A stretch of 64,000 nt of DNA from Yeosuana aquiaggeris (GCF_044003965.1 NZ_JBAWKC010000001.1:868001-932000), one strand, 5' to 3'. Shown: positions 37,039 through 45,334, counted from the first letter of the stretch. Numbers and translations: made by a program. The notes: generated by a model not told the origin, from the sequence alone.

Positions 37039-38052
37039 ATGCTTATGAGGCTAATTTATGCATTTTGTTTATTGTTTTTGTTAGGCAGCTGTGCCATGAC
37101 AAGTATTAATCCAACTAAAATAAACGGCGTGAGTTTTGTGGCTTCAAGAGATTCAATAAGTAAAAAAAATATTGATCCGATTTTAAAAATACACGCTAAT
37201 TATGCCTCTGTCATGCCCTTTGGTTTTATTAAAAATTTATCACATCCTGAAATTCAATATAATTCTAATAGGCAGTGGTTTGGTGAAACTAAGACTGGAG
37301 TTAAACAATATATACTAGAATTAAAGGAGGAAGGTGTTCATGTAATGATGAAACCTCAAATTTGGGTATGGCGAGGAGAGTTTACTGGACAAATTAGTAT
37401 GACGACAGAAGAAGATTGGAAATTTTTAGAAGATTCTTATACCAAGTTTATTATGGATTATGCGAAATTGGCCGAGGAAACTGATGTTGAAATATTTTGT
37501 ATTGGTACAGAATTAGAGAATTTTATAGATAAACGTCCAAATTATTGGAAAAAGTTAATTTCACAAGTGAAGCAGGTATATCATGGAAAACTTACTTATG
37601 CTGCTAATTGGAATGAATATCTTAAAACTCCTTTTTGGAGCAACCTTGATTATATTGGTATAGACGGATATTTTCCTATTAGTGATTTAAAAACTCCCTC
37701 GGTTGAAGATTGTAAAACCGGATTACAGCCTTGGAAAAATGAAATGAAAGCGTTTTATAGCAAGTTAAAAAAACCAGTTTTATTTACAGAGTTTGGATAC
37801 AGAAGTGTTGATTTTAATGCAAAACAACCATGGCGTTCTGATGGTTACTTGGATGAAGTAAATTTGAAAGCTCAGACCAATGCAACAAAAGCATTTTTTG
37901 ATGCTTTTTGGAATGAAAATTGGGTTGCCGGAGGTTTTATATGGAAGTGGTTTCACAATCATGATAAATCTGGGGGAAAAGAAGACAACCAGTTTACACC
38001 CCAAAATAAACCTGTTGAGTTTATTATTAAGGAGATTTATTCTAATAATTAA
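37039..38052 (+). CDS. GH113-like glycoside hydrolase lipoprotein
   Basis: A 337-residue protein with a lipoprotein signal (FLLGSC, Cys at residue 18). It resembles the GH113 TIM-barrel beta-mannanase family. INGVSFVASRD opens the barrel, QIWVWRGEFTG follows, the presumed acid/base E158 lies in CIGTELENF, DYIGIDGYFP follows, and the nucleophile E251 lies in FTEFGYRS. It is the only plus-strand gene among minus-strand arsenosugar genes, and its stop codon shares bases with that of the TIGR04283 glycosyltransferase. Activity on mannan, a glycolipid or an arsenosugar glycoside is possible; none is proven. Confidence 0.78.
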   Translation: MLMRLIYAFCLLFLLGSCAMTSINPTKINGVSFVASRDSISKKNIDPILKIHANYASVMPFGFIKNLSHPEIQYNSNRQWFGETKTGVKQYILELKEEGVHVMMKPQIWVWRGEFTGQISMTTEEDWKFLEDSYTKFIMDYAKLAEETDVEIFCIGTELENFIDKRPNYWKKLISQVKQVYHGKLTYAANWNEYLKTPFWSNLDYIGIDGYFPISDLKTPSVEDCKTGLQPWKNEMKAFYSKLKKPVLFTEFGYRSVDFNAKQPWRSDGYLDEVNLKAQTNATKAFFDAFWNENWVAGGFIWKWFHNHDKSGGKEDNQFTPQNKPVEFIIKEIYSNN

Positions 38053-38741
38053 CTAATATTATTCAAATAATAATTGTGTAATGTTTTTGCGGAAGCACCA
38101 AGCCTATGTTTTAGGTGTATCACAAAAAAATGATATTGTAATTTCCAGACGCCATGTTTTTTATACAGTCTAGCGGAAGTAATGATATTTTTTTGAATGA
38201 CCTTAAATTCTTTTAGCTGGCAAAGTTTTTTAACCAGAATATTGTCTTCATAAATAATATAGCTTTCATTGTAACCACCAACCTTATGAAACAATGTTTT
38301 TGTTATGAAAAGGCTTTGGTCTCCACCACGACAAATTGGCCAGGAAAATTGAGTAAACCACCCCATAAGTTTTAACCAGTAATGTTTACTGTCAAACTGC
38401 ATTTTAAAACAACCGGAATGTTTGCCGTTTTCAACTTGATTAATTATTAATTGATCAAAGTGTTTAGGCGGAATGGAGTCTGCATGTAAAAAATATAAAA
38501 CGGAACCTATAGCTTTTTTTGCTCCGACATTCATTTGTTTGGCTCTGCCTTTTTCAGATTTAATTAAAAGAATGCTTTTAAATTCAGAGACAACTTCAAT
38601 AGAGTTATCCGAACTACCACCATCAACCACAATTATTTCAGCAATATTTTCTTTTAATGAAGATTCAATAAGATAATTAAGCAAGGAATTGATGGTTTTT
38701 GCTTCATTAAGAATAGGAATTATGATTGAAATCTTAGTCAT
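38049..38741 (-). CDS. TIGR04283-type glycosyltransferase of arsenosugar biosynthesis
   Basis: A 230-residue GT2 protein. The start ISIIIPILNEAKTINSLLNYL and VVDGGSSDNS give the nucleotide-binding half. The metal-binding region is LHADSIPP instead of the usual DxD. GCFKMQFDSKHYWLKLMGW and GGDQSLFITKTLFHKVGGY follow as in the TIGR04283 family (transferase 2 of the ArsS gene cluster). The start overlaps the end of the DUF547 gene by eight bases, so both are cotranslated. It presumably adds or handles a sugar in arsenosugar assembly; the donor is unknown. Confidence 0.83.
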   Translation of the reverse strand: MTKISIIIPILNEAKTINSLLNYLIESSLKENIAEIIVVDGGSSDNSIEVVSEFKSILLIKSEKGRAKQMNVGAKKAIGSVLYFLHADSIPPKHFDQLIINQVENGKHSGCFKMQFDSKHYWLKLMGWFTQFSWPICRGGDQSLFITKTLFHKVGGYNESYIIYEDNILVKKLCQLKEFKVIQKNIITSARLYKKHGVWKLQYHFFVIHLKHRLGASAKTLHNYYLNNIS

Positions 38742-39438
38742 TTAAATTCCAGTTGTAATCCTTAAATTTGATTTTAGCATGCTCTGAAATCTCGATGTCA
38801 GAGTATTTATTTAAGAAATTTATTAAAGAGCCCTTGTGTTTAAAATCTTTTGAAAACCATTGAAATATTTTTGAGAGTTCAAGACTATTTGGGCTAATAA
38901 AATTTTTGGAGGTGTCTGATAAAAACTCTTTAGTAGCATTTGTTAATTGCGACTCTATTTTAGAAGATGAAAAGGCTTCATTCTGTAATTTGGGACAAGA
39001 AATTGAGGCACAAACAATGGCGAAATGAATCCGTGGCTCATCCATTTTTCTGAGAATATCATGTTCTAGGTTATTTAATGACATGGTATTTGAGCCAATT
39101 TTAATAAATATTTTATCCCATGGTCTTTGTATGTCTTTGATGCTTTTTACAGGATAGTTATCCATAATTAGTTTGATTGTAAAAGCATTATAGGTATTAA
39201 TCCAAAAGGCTAATTTTTCGTTTTTTGACCAGTTTTCGTCTGGAATTATTTTTGTTAAGCTTTGTAAAACGAAATTAAGATTGTCTGGGTTATTTTTTAT
39301 GCCCTCATAATTTACTTTACCTTCTTTTGAAACATGTTTTTTTAGAAAATTATTCCATAAAGAAAAGTCATTCTTTTGCGCTTGAACATTTAAGAGCAGA
39401 AAGAAACAAAAAATAAAACTATAAAATTTTGAGATCAT
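38734..39438 (-). CDS. Secreted DUF547 protein of the arsenosugar cluster
   Basis: A 234-residue exported protein. The ATG at 39438 is preferred over one 48 bases upstream because it begins a clean signal peptide (MISKFYSFIFCFFLLLNVQA) and avoids overlap with ArsM. The DUF547 core shows KLAFWINTYNAFTIKLI, IRKMDEPRIHFAIVCAS-like order (LRKMDEPRIHFAIVCA) and SISCPKL. The Cys and His of these blocks suggest a catalytic or metal site, but the family has no established reaction. It sits between ArsM and the TIGR04283 transferase in the same operon. Confidence 0.85.
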   Translation of the reverse strand: MISKFYSFIFCFFLLLNVQAQKNDFSLWNNFLKKHVSKEGKVNYEGIKNNPDNLNFVLQSLTKIIPDENWSKNEKLAFWINTYNAFTIKLIMDNYPVKSIKDIQRPWDKIFIKIGSNTMSLNNLEHDILRKMDEPRIHFAIVCASISCPKLQNEAFSSSKIESQLTNATKEFLSDTSKNFISPNSLELSKIFQWFSKDFKHKGSLINFLNKYSDIEISEHAKIKFKDYNWNLND

Positions 39439-39445
39439 TTTTTGG

Positions 39446-40414
39446 TTAACAACACCCACCACCATCATAATGATAGGTAGATTCACTTATAAAAATATCA
39501 TTTCGTTTTAAACTGGCTAAAGCACCGGCTGTTTTATCACAAACAGCTAAGGGCTGATTTTGAATTAAGACATGTCCTTTTTTATCATCAAAATAATCAT
39601 CTGAACCATAATAAATAGCAGCCTTTCCTGTGAAAATACAGGGGCCATCTAAGGGCATGGGGTCTTTAATCGCTGCTACTTCAATAGATTCAATATAAAT
39701 TAATTCTTCTGTTGGGTAATGTTTTGAGTCAAGTATACGGTAGGGTTTTCTGGCTCTAATTTCAATGGTTCCAAAACCAGCATCTGTTAAAGCTTTTACA
39801 TATTCTGAAATAGGCAAACTACCACTTAAGCATAAAGCCCGTAATCTGTCGTCATTGCGCAACTCGTCATTCATGGGTTGTTCACAAGTTGGGTCACTCA
39901 TCACTAAACGTCCGTGAGGTTTTAAAACACGGTACATTTCAGCTATGGCTTTTTTTAAATCGTCTGCTTTAAAAATATTAAACAAGCAATTCTGAGCTGT
40001 TACATCAATGCTATTATCTTCTACTGGCAAGTTCATAGCATCTCCTTTTTTCAGGTCTACAAATTCACTTTTAAACCAGTCATTTTGTGCTTCGGCCTCC
40101 ATAAAATTTTTACGTGATGCTTCTAACATTTCGTCAACCACATCAATACCTACAACCCCTCCTTTTTGACGGTTGAAATAGGCAAATTGCAATAATTCCA
40201 TACCACCACCAACACCAACATAAAGTATTTTAGGGTTATTGGTTAAATCGCGCGCATGTACCGTGCTACCACAACCATAATTCATTTCCTGCATGATTTT
40301 AGGTATTTTTAAACCTGGTAATTCCCATATAGGATTCGTGGTGCAGCATAATCCAATATCAGGAGTTAGTGCTGCTTCTTTATAAACATTATGTGTGGTT
40401 TCTAAATAACTCAT
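39446..40414 (-). CDS. arsM: Arsenite S-adenosylmethionine methyltransferase
   Basis: A 322-residue SAM-dependent methyltransferase. Motif I is ILYVGVGGGMELLQFAYF, and GIDVVDEML is motif II. Cysteines expected for As(III) binding are present: C48 in YGCGSTV, C143 in AQNCLFNI, C195 in ALCLSGSL, plus C23-C24 and a C-terminal Cys pair (GGGCC). Motif post-III is YRVLKPHGRLVMSD. ArsM methylates arsenite to methyl- and dimethylarsenicals, the substrate of ArsS. The gene is 2 bases from PNP and 7 bases from DUF547. The ending is TGT TGT TAA, so no selenocysteine is encoded. Confidence 0.92.
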   Translation of the reverse strand: MSYLETTHNVYKEAALTPDIGLCCTTNPIWELPGLKIPKIMQEMNYGCGSTVHARDLTNNPKILYVGVGGGMELLQFAYFNRQKGGVVGIDVVDEMLEASRKNFMEAEAQNDWFKSEFVDLKKGDAMNLPVEDNSIDVTAQNCLFNIFKADDLKKAIAEMYRVLKPHGRLVMSDPTCEQPMNDELRNDDRLRALCLSGSLPISEYVKALTDAGFGTIEIRARKPYRILDSKHYPTEELIYIESIEVAAIKDPMPLDGPCIFTGKAAIYYGSDDYFDDKKGHVLIQNQPLAVCDKTAGALASLKRNDIFISESTYHYDGGGCC

Positions 40415-40416
40415 AA

Positions 40417-41229
40417 TTATAGGGTCTTAATCAATTCTTTAAATAGGGTAATCATGTTGGGCTCTGCTTTTCCTGCCATGGCTAAAATTTCATTGATGTT
40501 AATGGGTTTTAATTGATTTGGATCGCATTCATCTGTTAAAACAGAAACAGCTGCTGCTTTTATTTTTAAATGATTTGCTACAATAATTTCTGGAACGGTG
40601 CTCATTCCAACAGCGTCGGCACCAATAATTTTCAGCATTTTGTATTCGGCTCGTGTTTCAAGTTGCGGCCCAATAACACTGGCATAGACCCCTTTATGTA
40701 AAGTAATATTATTGGCTTTGGCGATCTCTTCGAATTTTGAATTGATGTCAAAATCATAAGGAGCACTCATGTCTGTAAAGCGCTCACCTAAATGCTCAAC
40801 GCCCTTAAAAGCTAGTGGCGAATTACCTTGAAGATTGATATGATCATCAATAAGCATTAATTCTCCTTTTTTAAAATTAAGATTAATGGCCCCAGCAGCA
40901 TTGGATACCAGCAGGGTATGAATACCCAACTTCTCCATAATTCGAACAGGATAAGTAACATCCTGTAATGAATAGCCTTCATAAAAATGGAAACGACCTT
41001 GCATGACCACTACTTTTTTACCTTCTAAGTTGCCATAAATCAGTTTGCCTTTATGAAATTCAACTGTCGCTGTTGGAAAATAAGGAATGTGATTATAGCT
41101 CACTTCATGAATGATTTCAATTTCTTGAATAAGCTGGCCCAATCCAGTTCCTAGTATTATACCTATTTCAGGTTTATGAAAACCTTTTGATATCAAATAA
41201 TCAGTGGTTTCTGTAATATATTTAATCAT
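40417..41229 (-). CDS. Purine nucleoside phosphorylase
   Basis: A 270-residue PNP/MTAP-family enzyme. The start at 41229 (MIKYITETTDYLISKG) is preferred to one 57 bases upstream because that one lies inside the previous gene. GIILGTGLGQLI is the phosphate loop, QGRFHFYEGY, SNAAGAINLNF and DHINL follow, and MSTVPEIIVANH is the base-binding segment. The ATG overlaps the last eight bases of the TIGR04282 gene. In arsenosugar clusters a PNP is thought to remove adenine from 5-prime-deoxy-5-prime-dimethylarsinoyladenosine. Ordinary purine salvage is the alternative. Confidence 0.9.
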   Translation of the reverse strand: MIKYITETTDYLISKGFHKPEIGIILGTGLGQLIQEIEIIHEVSYNHIPYFPTATVEFHKGKLIYGNLEGKKVVVMQGRFHFYEGYSLQDVTYPVRIMEKLGIHTLLVSNAAGAINLNFKKGELMLIDDHINLQGNSPLAFKGVEHLGERFTDMSAPYDFDINSKFEEIAKANNITLHKGVYASVIGPQLETRAEYKMLKIIGADAVGMSTVPEIIVANHLKIKAAAVSVLTDECDPNQLKPININEILAMAGKAEPNMITLFKELIKTL

Positions 41230-41899
41230 TTGTATTGTAAAATTTTCTAAGTTGTTGATACGGTTCGATATCTTCAAAGGTATCAATATCGTTTAATTTT
41301 TCCATGAGGGTATAGGTACTATTTTGAATATCTTTAATAGTATCTTTAAATACGGTTGAAGTTCCCCAAGCTTTGTTTTTAAATACGTTTAAATGTAGTG
41401 TTTTCATTCCTAAAAGGTAATAACCACCATCTTTTGCCGGACCTATGACCAGTTCATTGGTCTCTAATAATTCAAAAGCATCATCCACATGTTTAGTATT
41501 CAGATCCAATAAATCACTTCCAATAATAATAACCTTTTCATAATTCAATTGAAATAATTCTGTAAAGGCATTTTCCATGCGTGTGCCTAAATCTGTACCG
41601 TATTGTAATTTTTTTCTAAAGATATCTTTGTTCCAAAGGTCATTTTTAGCAATGTCATCAGAATAAAACACAAATTTGTCTGCCTTAATATTTTTAGAAA
41701 TTTCAGCAGTATGGTTTAACAAGTATTTGTAAATTTCTAAAGCGGCTTCATCACCAATAACCTTTGCTAATCGGGTTTTACATTTTCCTAATTCTGGATT
41801 TCTGGTAAAAATAATGAGCGCATTTTTTGAAGTGGGAAAATAAAAATTAGTTACTAATTCATTATCAGATTCTGAACCCTTTGTGCTGAATAACCCCAT
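41222..41899 (-). CDS. TIGR04282-type glycosyltransferase of arsenosugar biosynthesis
   Basis: A 225-residue GT-A-fold protein of the CofC-like group: NALIIFTRNPELGKCKTRLAKVIG, IIGSDLLDLNTKHV and GPAKDGGYYLLGM are the family's blocks (transferase 1 of the ArsS cluster). It is encoded 1 base after the rhodanese gene and overlaps PNP. It probably transfers a nucleotidyl or glycosyl group to the arsenoribose intermediate; the exact donor is not known. Confidence 0.87.
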   Translation of the reverse strand: MGLFSTKGSESDNELVTNFYFPTSKNALIIFTRNPELGKCKTRLAKVIGDEAALEIYKYLLNHTAEISKNIKADKFVFYSDDIAKNDLWNKDIFRKKLQYGTDLGTRMENAFTELFQLNYEKVIIIGSDLLDLNTKHVDDAFELLETNELVIGPAKDGGYYLLGMKTLHLNVFKNKAWGTSTVFKDTIKDIQNSTYTLMEKLNDIDTFEDIEPYQQLRKFYNTND

Positions 41900-41900
41900 T

Positions 41901-42392
41901 TTAAAACACTTTTTTACCTTTTTTTAACCAGTTACCCCATTCTTTTGAATAGACGTGTACATTTTCTGTTTCTGCATTTTCTAAATTATAAACCCTGAAA
42001 TTGTTGTTTTTCCATTCAAAAATGCCACCGTAAAGATTGAAAACATTTGTGTAACCAGCTTTTTTCAATTTGGAGGCTATGGTTTCTGAGCGAATGCCTA
42101 TTGAACAATACACCACTATTTCTGAATTTTTGTTTGGAATTTTTGCAATAACAGAATCTAACTCAAAATTATTGTATCCCACAAAAATGGCATTTTTTAA
42201 ATGACTGGTATTGTATTCTCCTTTTTCCCTGGCGTCTAATATAAAGGCTTTAGTTTTTGGCATTGCCAATTCCTGAACGGTTATATAGGGTATGTTTTTG
42301 GTGTTATAATGCTTTAACAATTCTGGAAGTGATTCTTGAGCATTACTATAGAACGTAAAAAAGCAAAGGGCAATTGATATAAAAACTTTCAT
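41901..42392 (-). CDS. Secreted rhodanese-like protein
   Basis: A 163-residue exported rhodanese. The start at 42392 gives the signal peptide KVFISIALCFFTFYSNAQ and avoids the ArsS coding end; a start 24 bases upstream would overlap ArsS. The catalytic Cys is in VVYCSIGIRSE, with AFILDAREKGEY and GYNNF upstream and FNLYGGIFEW after. As rhodaneses transfer sulfane sulfur, it may detoxify or thiolate an arsenical in the periplasm; this is inferred from position only. Confidence 0.85.
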   Translation of the reverse strand: MKVFISIALCFFTFYSNAQESLPELLKHYNTKNIPYITVQELAMPKTKAFILDAREKGEYNTSHLKNAIFVGYNNFELDSVIAKIPNKNSEIVVYCSIGIRSETIASKLKKAGYTNVFNLYGGIFEWKNNNFRVYNLENAETENVHVYSKEWGNWLKKGKKVF

Positions 42393-42394
42393 GA

Positions 42395-43450
42395 TTAAGC
42401 GACACTTCCTTGACAACTACTTCCGGCACCTGCTGTACAACCATAACAGTGTTGAGAAATAACTATATCTCTGTTAAAAAGGAGTTCCTCATTATAATCT
42501 GAAATGTGTTTTATCTTACTGTTAACAGGTAGTTCAAGCATTTGGTTAAAATCACAATCATATAAAAACCCATCCCAGCTTACTGAAAGCGTGTTGGTGC
42601 ACATGACGTTTTTAACAGCTGTTGGATTATAAGCCTCAACCAATGAATACATATAGTCTTCATAATTATCTGAAGCGATTAAATAGTCTAAAAACCTACT
42701 AATTGGTAAGTTAGTTATAGCAAATAAATTATGAAATTGAATGTTAAAATCTTCTAACAAGGACTTTTTAAAATCCTTCTCTAAAGAGGTTTGATTTCCA
42801 GGTAAAAAGGCTCCTGATGGATTGTAAACCAAATCTAATCGAAGGTTACTGCCTGGCATACCATAGCCTATAGCATTTAATTCTTTTAATGCTTCTATGG
42901 ATTGGTCAAAAACACCTGTTCCACGTTGTTTATCTGTTTTACCTTTAGTCCAATGCGGCATTGAAGAAACTACATGCACGTTATGAGATTTAAAAAACTC
43001 AGGTAAATCTGCAAATTTTTTGTTGGATTTTATAATCGTTAAGTTTGATCGAACTATAAAATCTTTAATGCCCACTTTACTGGCTTCATCAACAAACCAT
43101 CTAAAATTTGGATTCATTTCTGGGGCGCCTCCGGTTAAATCTAAGGTATGGGCTCCTGTTTTTTTGATGACTTCCAAACATTTTATCATGGTTTCTTTGG
43201 TCATGATTTCTTTTCTGTCAGGACCAGCATCCACATGGCAATGTTCACATACCTGATTGCACATGTAACCAACATTAATTTGAAGTATTTCTAATTTTTT
43301 TGCTTTTAAAGGAAACTGATTCGTTTCAGCTATTTTGTCAGCAAATTTTGGTAAATCACCACTTCTAAAAATGCCATTTGATAATATTTCGAGTTGTCTT
43401 TTGCTATTTGCTAATTCGCTTTCGCGTTTATGTAATGATTTTGTAACCAA
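42395..43450 (-). CDS. arsS: Radical SAM arsenosugar biosynthesis protein
   Basis: A 351-residue radical SAM enzyme with the CxxxCxxC cluster motif at C64, C68 and C71 (YMCNQVCEHCHVDAGP). DLTGGAPEMNPNFRWFVDEA is the family's GGxP-like block. The C-terminal Cys-rich segment ends CYGCTAGAGSSCQGSVA, where some relatives carry selenocysteine; here it is TGT and the gene ends in TAA. ArsS adds the 5-prime-deoxyadenosyl group to dimethylarsinite to make the arsenosugar precursor. It starts the operon's main part, 51 bases after the peroxidase-like gene. Confidence 0.93.
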   Translation of the reverse strand: MVTKSLHKRESELANSKRQLEILSNGIFRSGDLPKFADKIAETNQFPLKAKKLEILQINVGYMCNQVCEHCHVDAGPDRKEIMTKETMIKCLEVIKKTGAHTLDLTGGAPEMNPNFRWFVDEASKVGIKDFIVRSNLTIIKSNKKFADLPEFFKSHNVHVVSSMPHWTKGKTDKQRGTGVFDQSIEALKELNAIGYGMPGSNLRLDLVYNPSGAFLPGNQTSLEKDFKKSLLEDFNIQFHNLFAITNLPISRFLDYLIASDNYEDYMYSLVEAYNPTAVKNVMCTNTLSVSWDGFLYDCDFNQMLELPVNSKIKHISDYNEELLFNRDIVISQHCYGCTAGAGSSCQGSVA

Positions 43451-43501
43451 TGTAAAGAATGGATTGAGATTTAATTAATAAGACGATTAAAATAATAAAA
43501 C

Positions 43502-43837
43502 TTACATTTCAAGCTTATTAACTTTATTCATCATTTGTACGCCGTGAACCAAAGAAGCTCCACCTCTAATAGCGGCAGCAACATGAAGTGCTTCCATCAT
43601 TTCTTCTTTTGTAATTCCACGTTGTAATCCATCGCCTGTATAGGCGTCAATACAATAAGGGCATTGAATTGTATGGGCAACGGCTAAAGCAATTAATGAT
43701 TTTTCTCGTTCTGATAAGGCGCCTTCTTCAAAAACTTTGCCGTAGTAATCAAAGAATTTTTTGCCTAATTCTTCATTCCATTCAGAAATTTTTCCGAATT
43801 TTTTTAAATCCGCCGGATCGTAATATGTTTTTTGCAT
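43502..43837 (-). CDS. Arsenosugar-associated peroxidase-like (carboxymuconolactone decarboxylase-fold) protein
   Basis: A 111-residue AhpD/CMD-fold protein. The redox pair is C59-x-x-C62 in IQCPYCIDAY, preceded by SEREKSLIALAVAHT, with a GGASLVHG ending. It matches the small peroxidase-like protein that accompanies ArsS. Alkylhydroperoxidase-like thiol chemistry is expected, in a redox step of arsenic handling. It is the first gene of the ArsS operon, with a TATCTTTA-like box just upstream. Confidence 0.88.
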   Translation of the reverse strand: MQKTYYDPADLKKFGKISEWNEELGKKFFDYYGKVFEEGALSEREKSLIALAVAHTIQCPYCIDAYTGDGLQRGITKEEMMEALHVAAAIRGGASLVHGVQMMNKVNKLEM

Positions 43838-43854
43838 TTAATTTGAATTTTCTT

Positions 43855-43862
43855 TAAAGATA
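43855..43862 (-). promoter_or_regulatory. Candidate -7 box (minus strand TATCTTTA) of the arsenosugar operon
   Basis: On the minus strand the sequence is TATCTTTA, one mismatch from TAnnTTTG, 17 bases before the first gene of the arsenosugar operon. No clear -33 element is seen. This is a weak assignment. Confidence 0.28.
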
Positions 43863-43926
43863 TGAATCTAATCTAATTAGTTGAATGGTTTAAATAGACT
43901 TTACACAATTTTAATTAAGTTAGAAG

Positions 43927-44358
43927 TTAACCTAAGACTTTTAGCTTGTTAATTTCATTTTCAATATATTCTAAATTGGAAAGATCAACATTTACATGAC
44001 CTAAAGCGCCTTCCATACTGCTATAAACCTCATAATACAAACTTTTTATATTGTCATTTAACTTAAATAATAAAGCGTTTGAAACTTGATTGGGGGTTGA
44101 GGTAAGCAGCGCCAGATTTTTATGATTAGTATTGAGTGTTTCTTGAACCCAGTTTCCATATAATTGAAGTTCCTTTAATGACAATTTTACATTAGTTAAT
44201 CTAAGGTCAATGATATAATTAAAACTGGCATCATAATTTGGGTCAATTATAATGGATTGTTTTAATTTTTTTATTCCTTCAAAAGTCAAGTCATTTTGAT
44301 GAAATTGAATAATTAGTTTTAGCTTATTTAAAATTAAATATTTGTAAATTCCAGACAT
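43927..44358 (-). CDS. STAS/SpoIIAA-like small protein, function unknown
   Basis: A 143-residue cytoplasmic protein. ALLTSTPNQVSNALLFKLN and the C-terminal YEVYSSMEGALGHVNVD-like segment (residues about 85-130) with alternating strands and helices resemble the SpoIIAA/STAS-like fold found in many Bacteroidota proteins, but no catalytic signature is visible. It has its own candidate promoter and lies 89 bases upstream of the arsenosugar operon on the same strand. Function unknown. Confidence 0.68.
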   Translation of the reverse strand: MSGIYKYLILNKLKLIIQFHQNDLTFEGIKKLKQSIIIDPNYDASFNYIIDLRLTNVKLSLKELQLYGNWVQETLNTNHKNLALLTSTPNQVSNALLFKLNDNIKSLYYEVYSSMEGALGHVNVDLSNLEYIENEINKLKVLG

Positions 44359-44387
44359 AATTGTTTATCAACAAATTAAATAAGATT

Positions 44388-44395
44388 CAAAAATA
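44388..44395 (-). promoter_or_regulatory. Candidate -7 promoter box (minus strand TATTTTTG)
   Basis: On the minus strand this reads TATTTTTG, an exact TAnnTTTG match, 29 bases before the start of the STAS-like gene, within the 47-base gap to a divergent gene. Confidence 0.42.
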
Positions 44396-44405
44396 TTAAT
44401 AACAA

Positions 44406-45236
44406 ATGAAATTAAAATTAATAGTTGTATTCTTTTTCTTTTTTATAGCATTTTATGCTCAAAACAACATGGTGTTTTTAACCTATAATATTAAGTTAGA
44501 TTTCCCAAAAGAAGGTAAAAATAGTTGGACAAATCGTAAACCTTTAATGGTAAGGCAATTGCAATTTTACGAGCCCGATATTTTTGGAGTCCAGGAAGCC
44601 ATGCCTAATCAAATGAAGGATTTAGATAGTCTGTTAATTGATTACAGTTTTGTTGGGGTTGGCAGGGACGATGGAAACAATCAAGGTGAATATTCAGCCA
44701 TATTTTACAAGAGTAATCAGTTTAAGGTTTTAAATACCTGCACATTTTGGCTGTCTCAAACCCCTGAAAAGGTTTCAATGGGTTGGGATGCTGTTTGTAA
44801 TCGAGTTTGTACCTATGCCTTATTTGAAAATAAAAATAACCAAAAACAATTTTATGTATTTAATACTCATTTTGATCATATAGGAGTCGAGGCCAGAAAG
44901 AATAGCGCTGTTTTAATTATTCAAAAAATCAAAGAAATAAATACTGAAGGGTATCCTTTAATTTTAATGGGAGATTTTAATATGCAAGAGAACCATGAAA
45001 GTATCCAATATATATCAAAGTATTTAAAAGATTCAAAAACTGTTTCAAAATCAGAGCCATTTGGTCCGTCCGGTACTTTTAACGGTTTTAATTTTAATAA
45101 ACCAGTAACCGAAAGAATAGATTTTATATTTGTAAGTCCTGAAATTAAAGTTGAAAAATATGCTGTTTTAATTGATTCTAAAGATTCTAGGTATCTTTCA
45201 GATCATTTGCCTGTGCTAGTAAATTTAAAATTATAG
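44406..45236 (+). CDS. Secreted endonuclease/exonuclease/phosphatase-family protein
   Basis: A 276-residue EEP-fold hydrolase with a signal peptide ending near FYAQN. FLTYNIKLDFPKEGK, VQEAMPNQM (metal-binding Glu), NTHFDHIGVEAR (His), LMGDFNM (Asp-x-Asn) and SDHLPVLV (Asp-His) supply all the expected catalytic elements. EEP proteins cleave phosphodiesters of nucleic acids, phosphoinositides or sphingomyelin. The exact substrate is unknown. A strong terminator follows the stop. Confidence 0.9.
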   Translation: MKLKLIVVFFFFFIAFYAQNNMVFLTYNIKLDFPKEGKNSWTNRKPLMVRQLQFYEPDIFGVQEAMPNQMKDLDSLLIDYSFVGVGRDDGNNQGEYSAIFYKSNQFKVLNTCTFWLSQTPEKVSMGWDAVCNRVCTYALFENKNNQKQFYVFNTHFDHIGVEARKNSAVLIIQKIKEINTEGYPLILMGDFNMQENHESIQYISKYLKDSKTVSKSEPFGPSGTFNGFNFNKPVTERIDFIFVSPEIKVEKYAVLIDSKDSRYLSDHLPVLVNLKL

Positions 45237-45240
45237 CATA

Positions 45241-45270
45241 AAAAAACCCGAACAATTTGTTCGGGTTTTT
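45241..45270 (+). terminator. Rho-independent terminator after the EEP gene
   Basis: AAAACCCGAACAA, a short loop, then TTGTTCGGGTTTTT form a nearly perfect hairpin starting 5 bases after the stop codon and ending in a T-run. The A-run on the 5-prime side would make it work on both strands. Confidence 0.85.
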
Positions 45271-45334
45271 CTGGTGGAGCCAAAAGGAGTGATATCGAAC
45301 TATTTTTATGACGATTTAAATATTTTGAATAAAA

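Noticed and set aside
38734..39486. DUF547 gene start at 39486
   Set aside because: That start overlaps ArsM by about 40 bases and puts 16 odd residues before a normal signal peptide; the ATG at 39438 fits better.
42395..43450. UGA selenocysteine in ArsS or ArsM
   Set aside because: Both genes end in TAA and the expected Sec position in ArsS is TGT (Cys); no in-frame UGA is needed to complete either protein.
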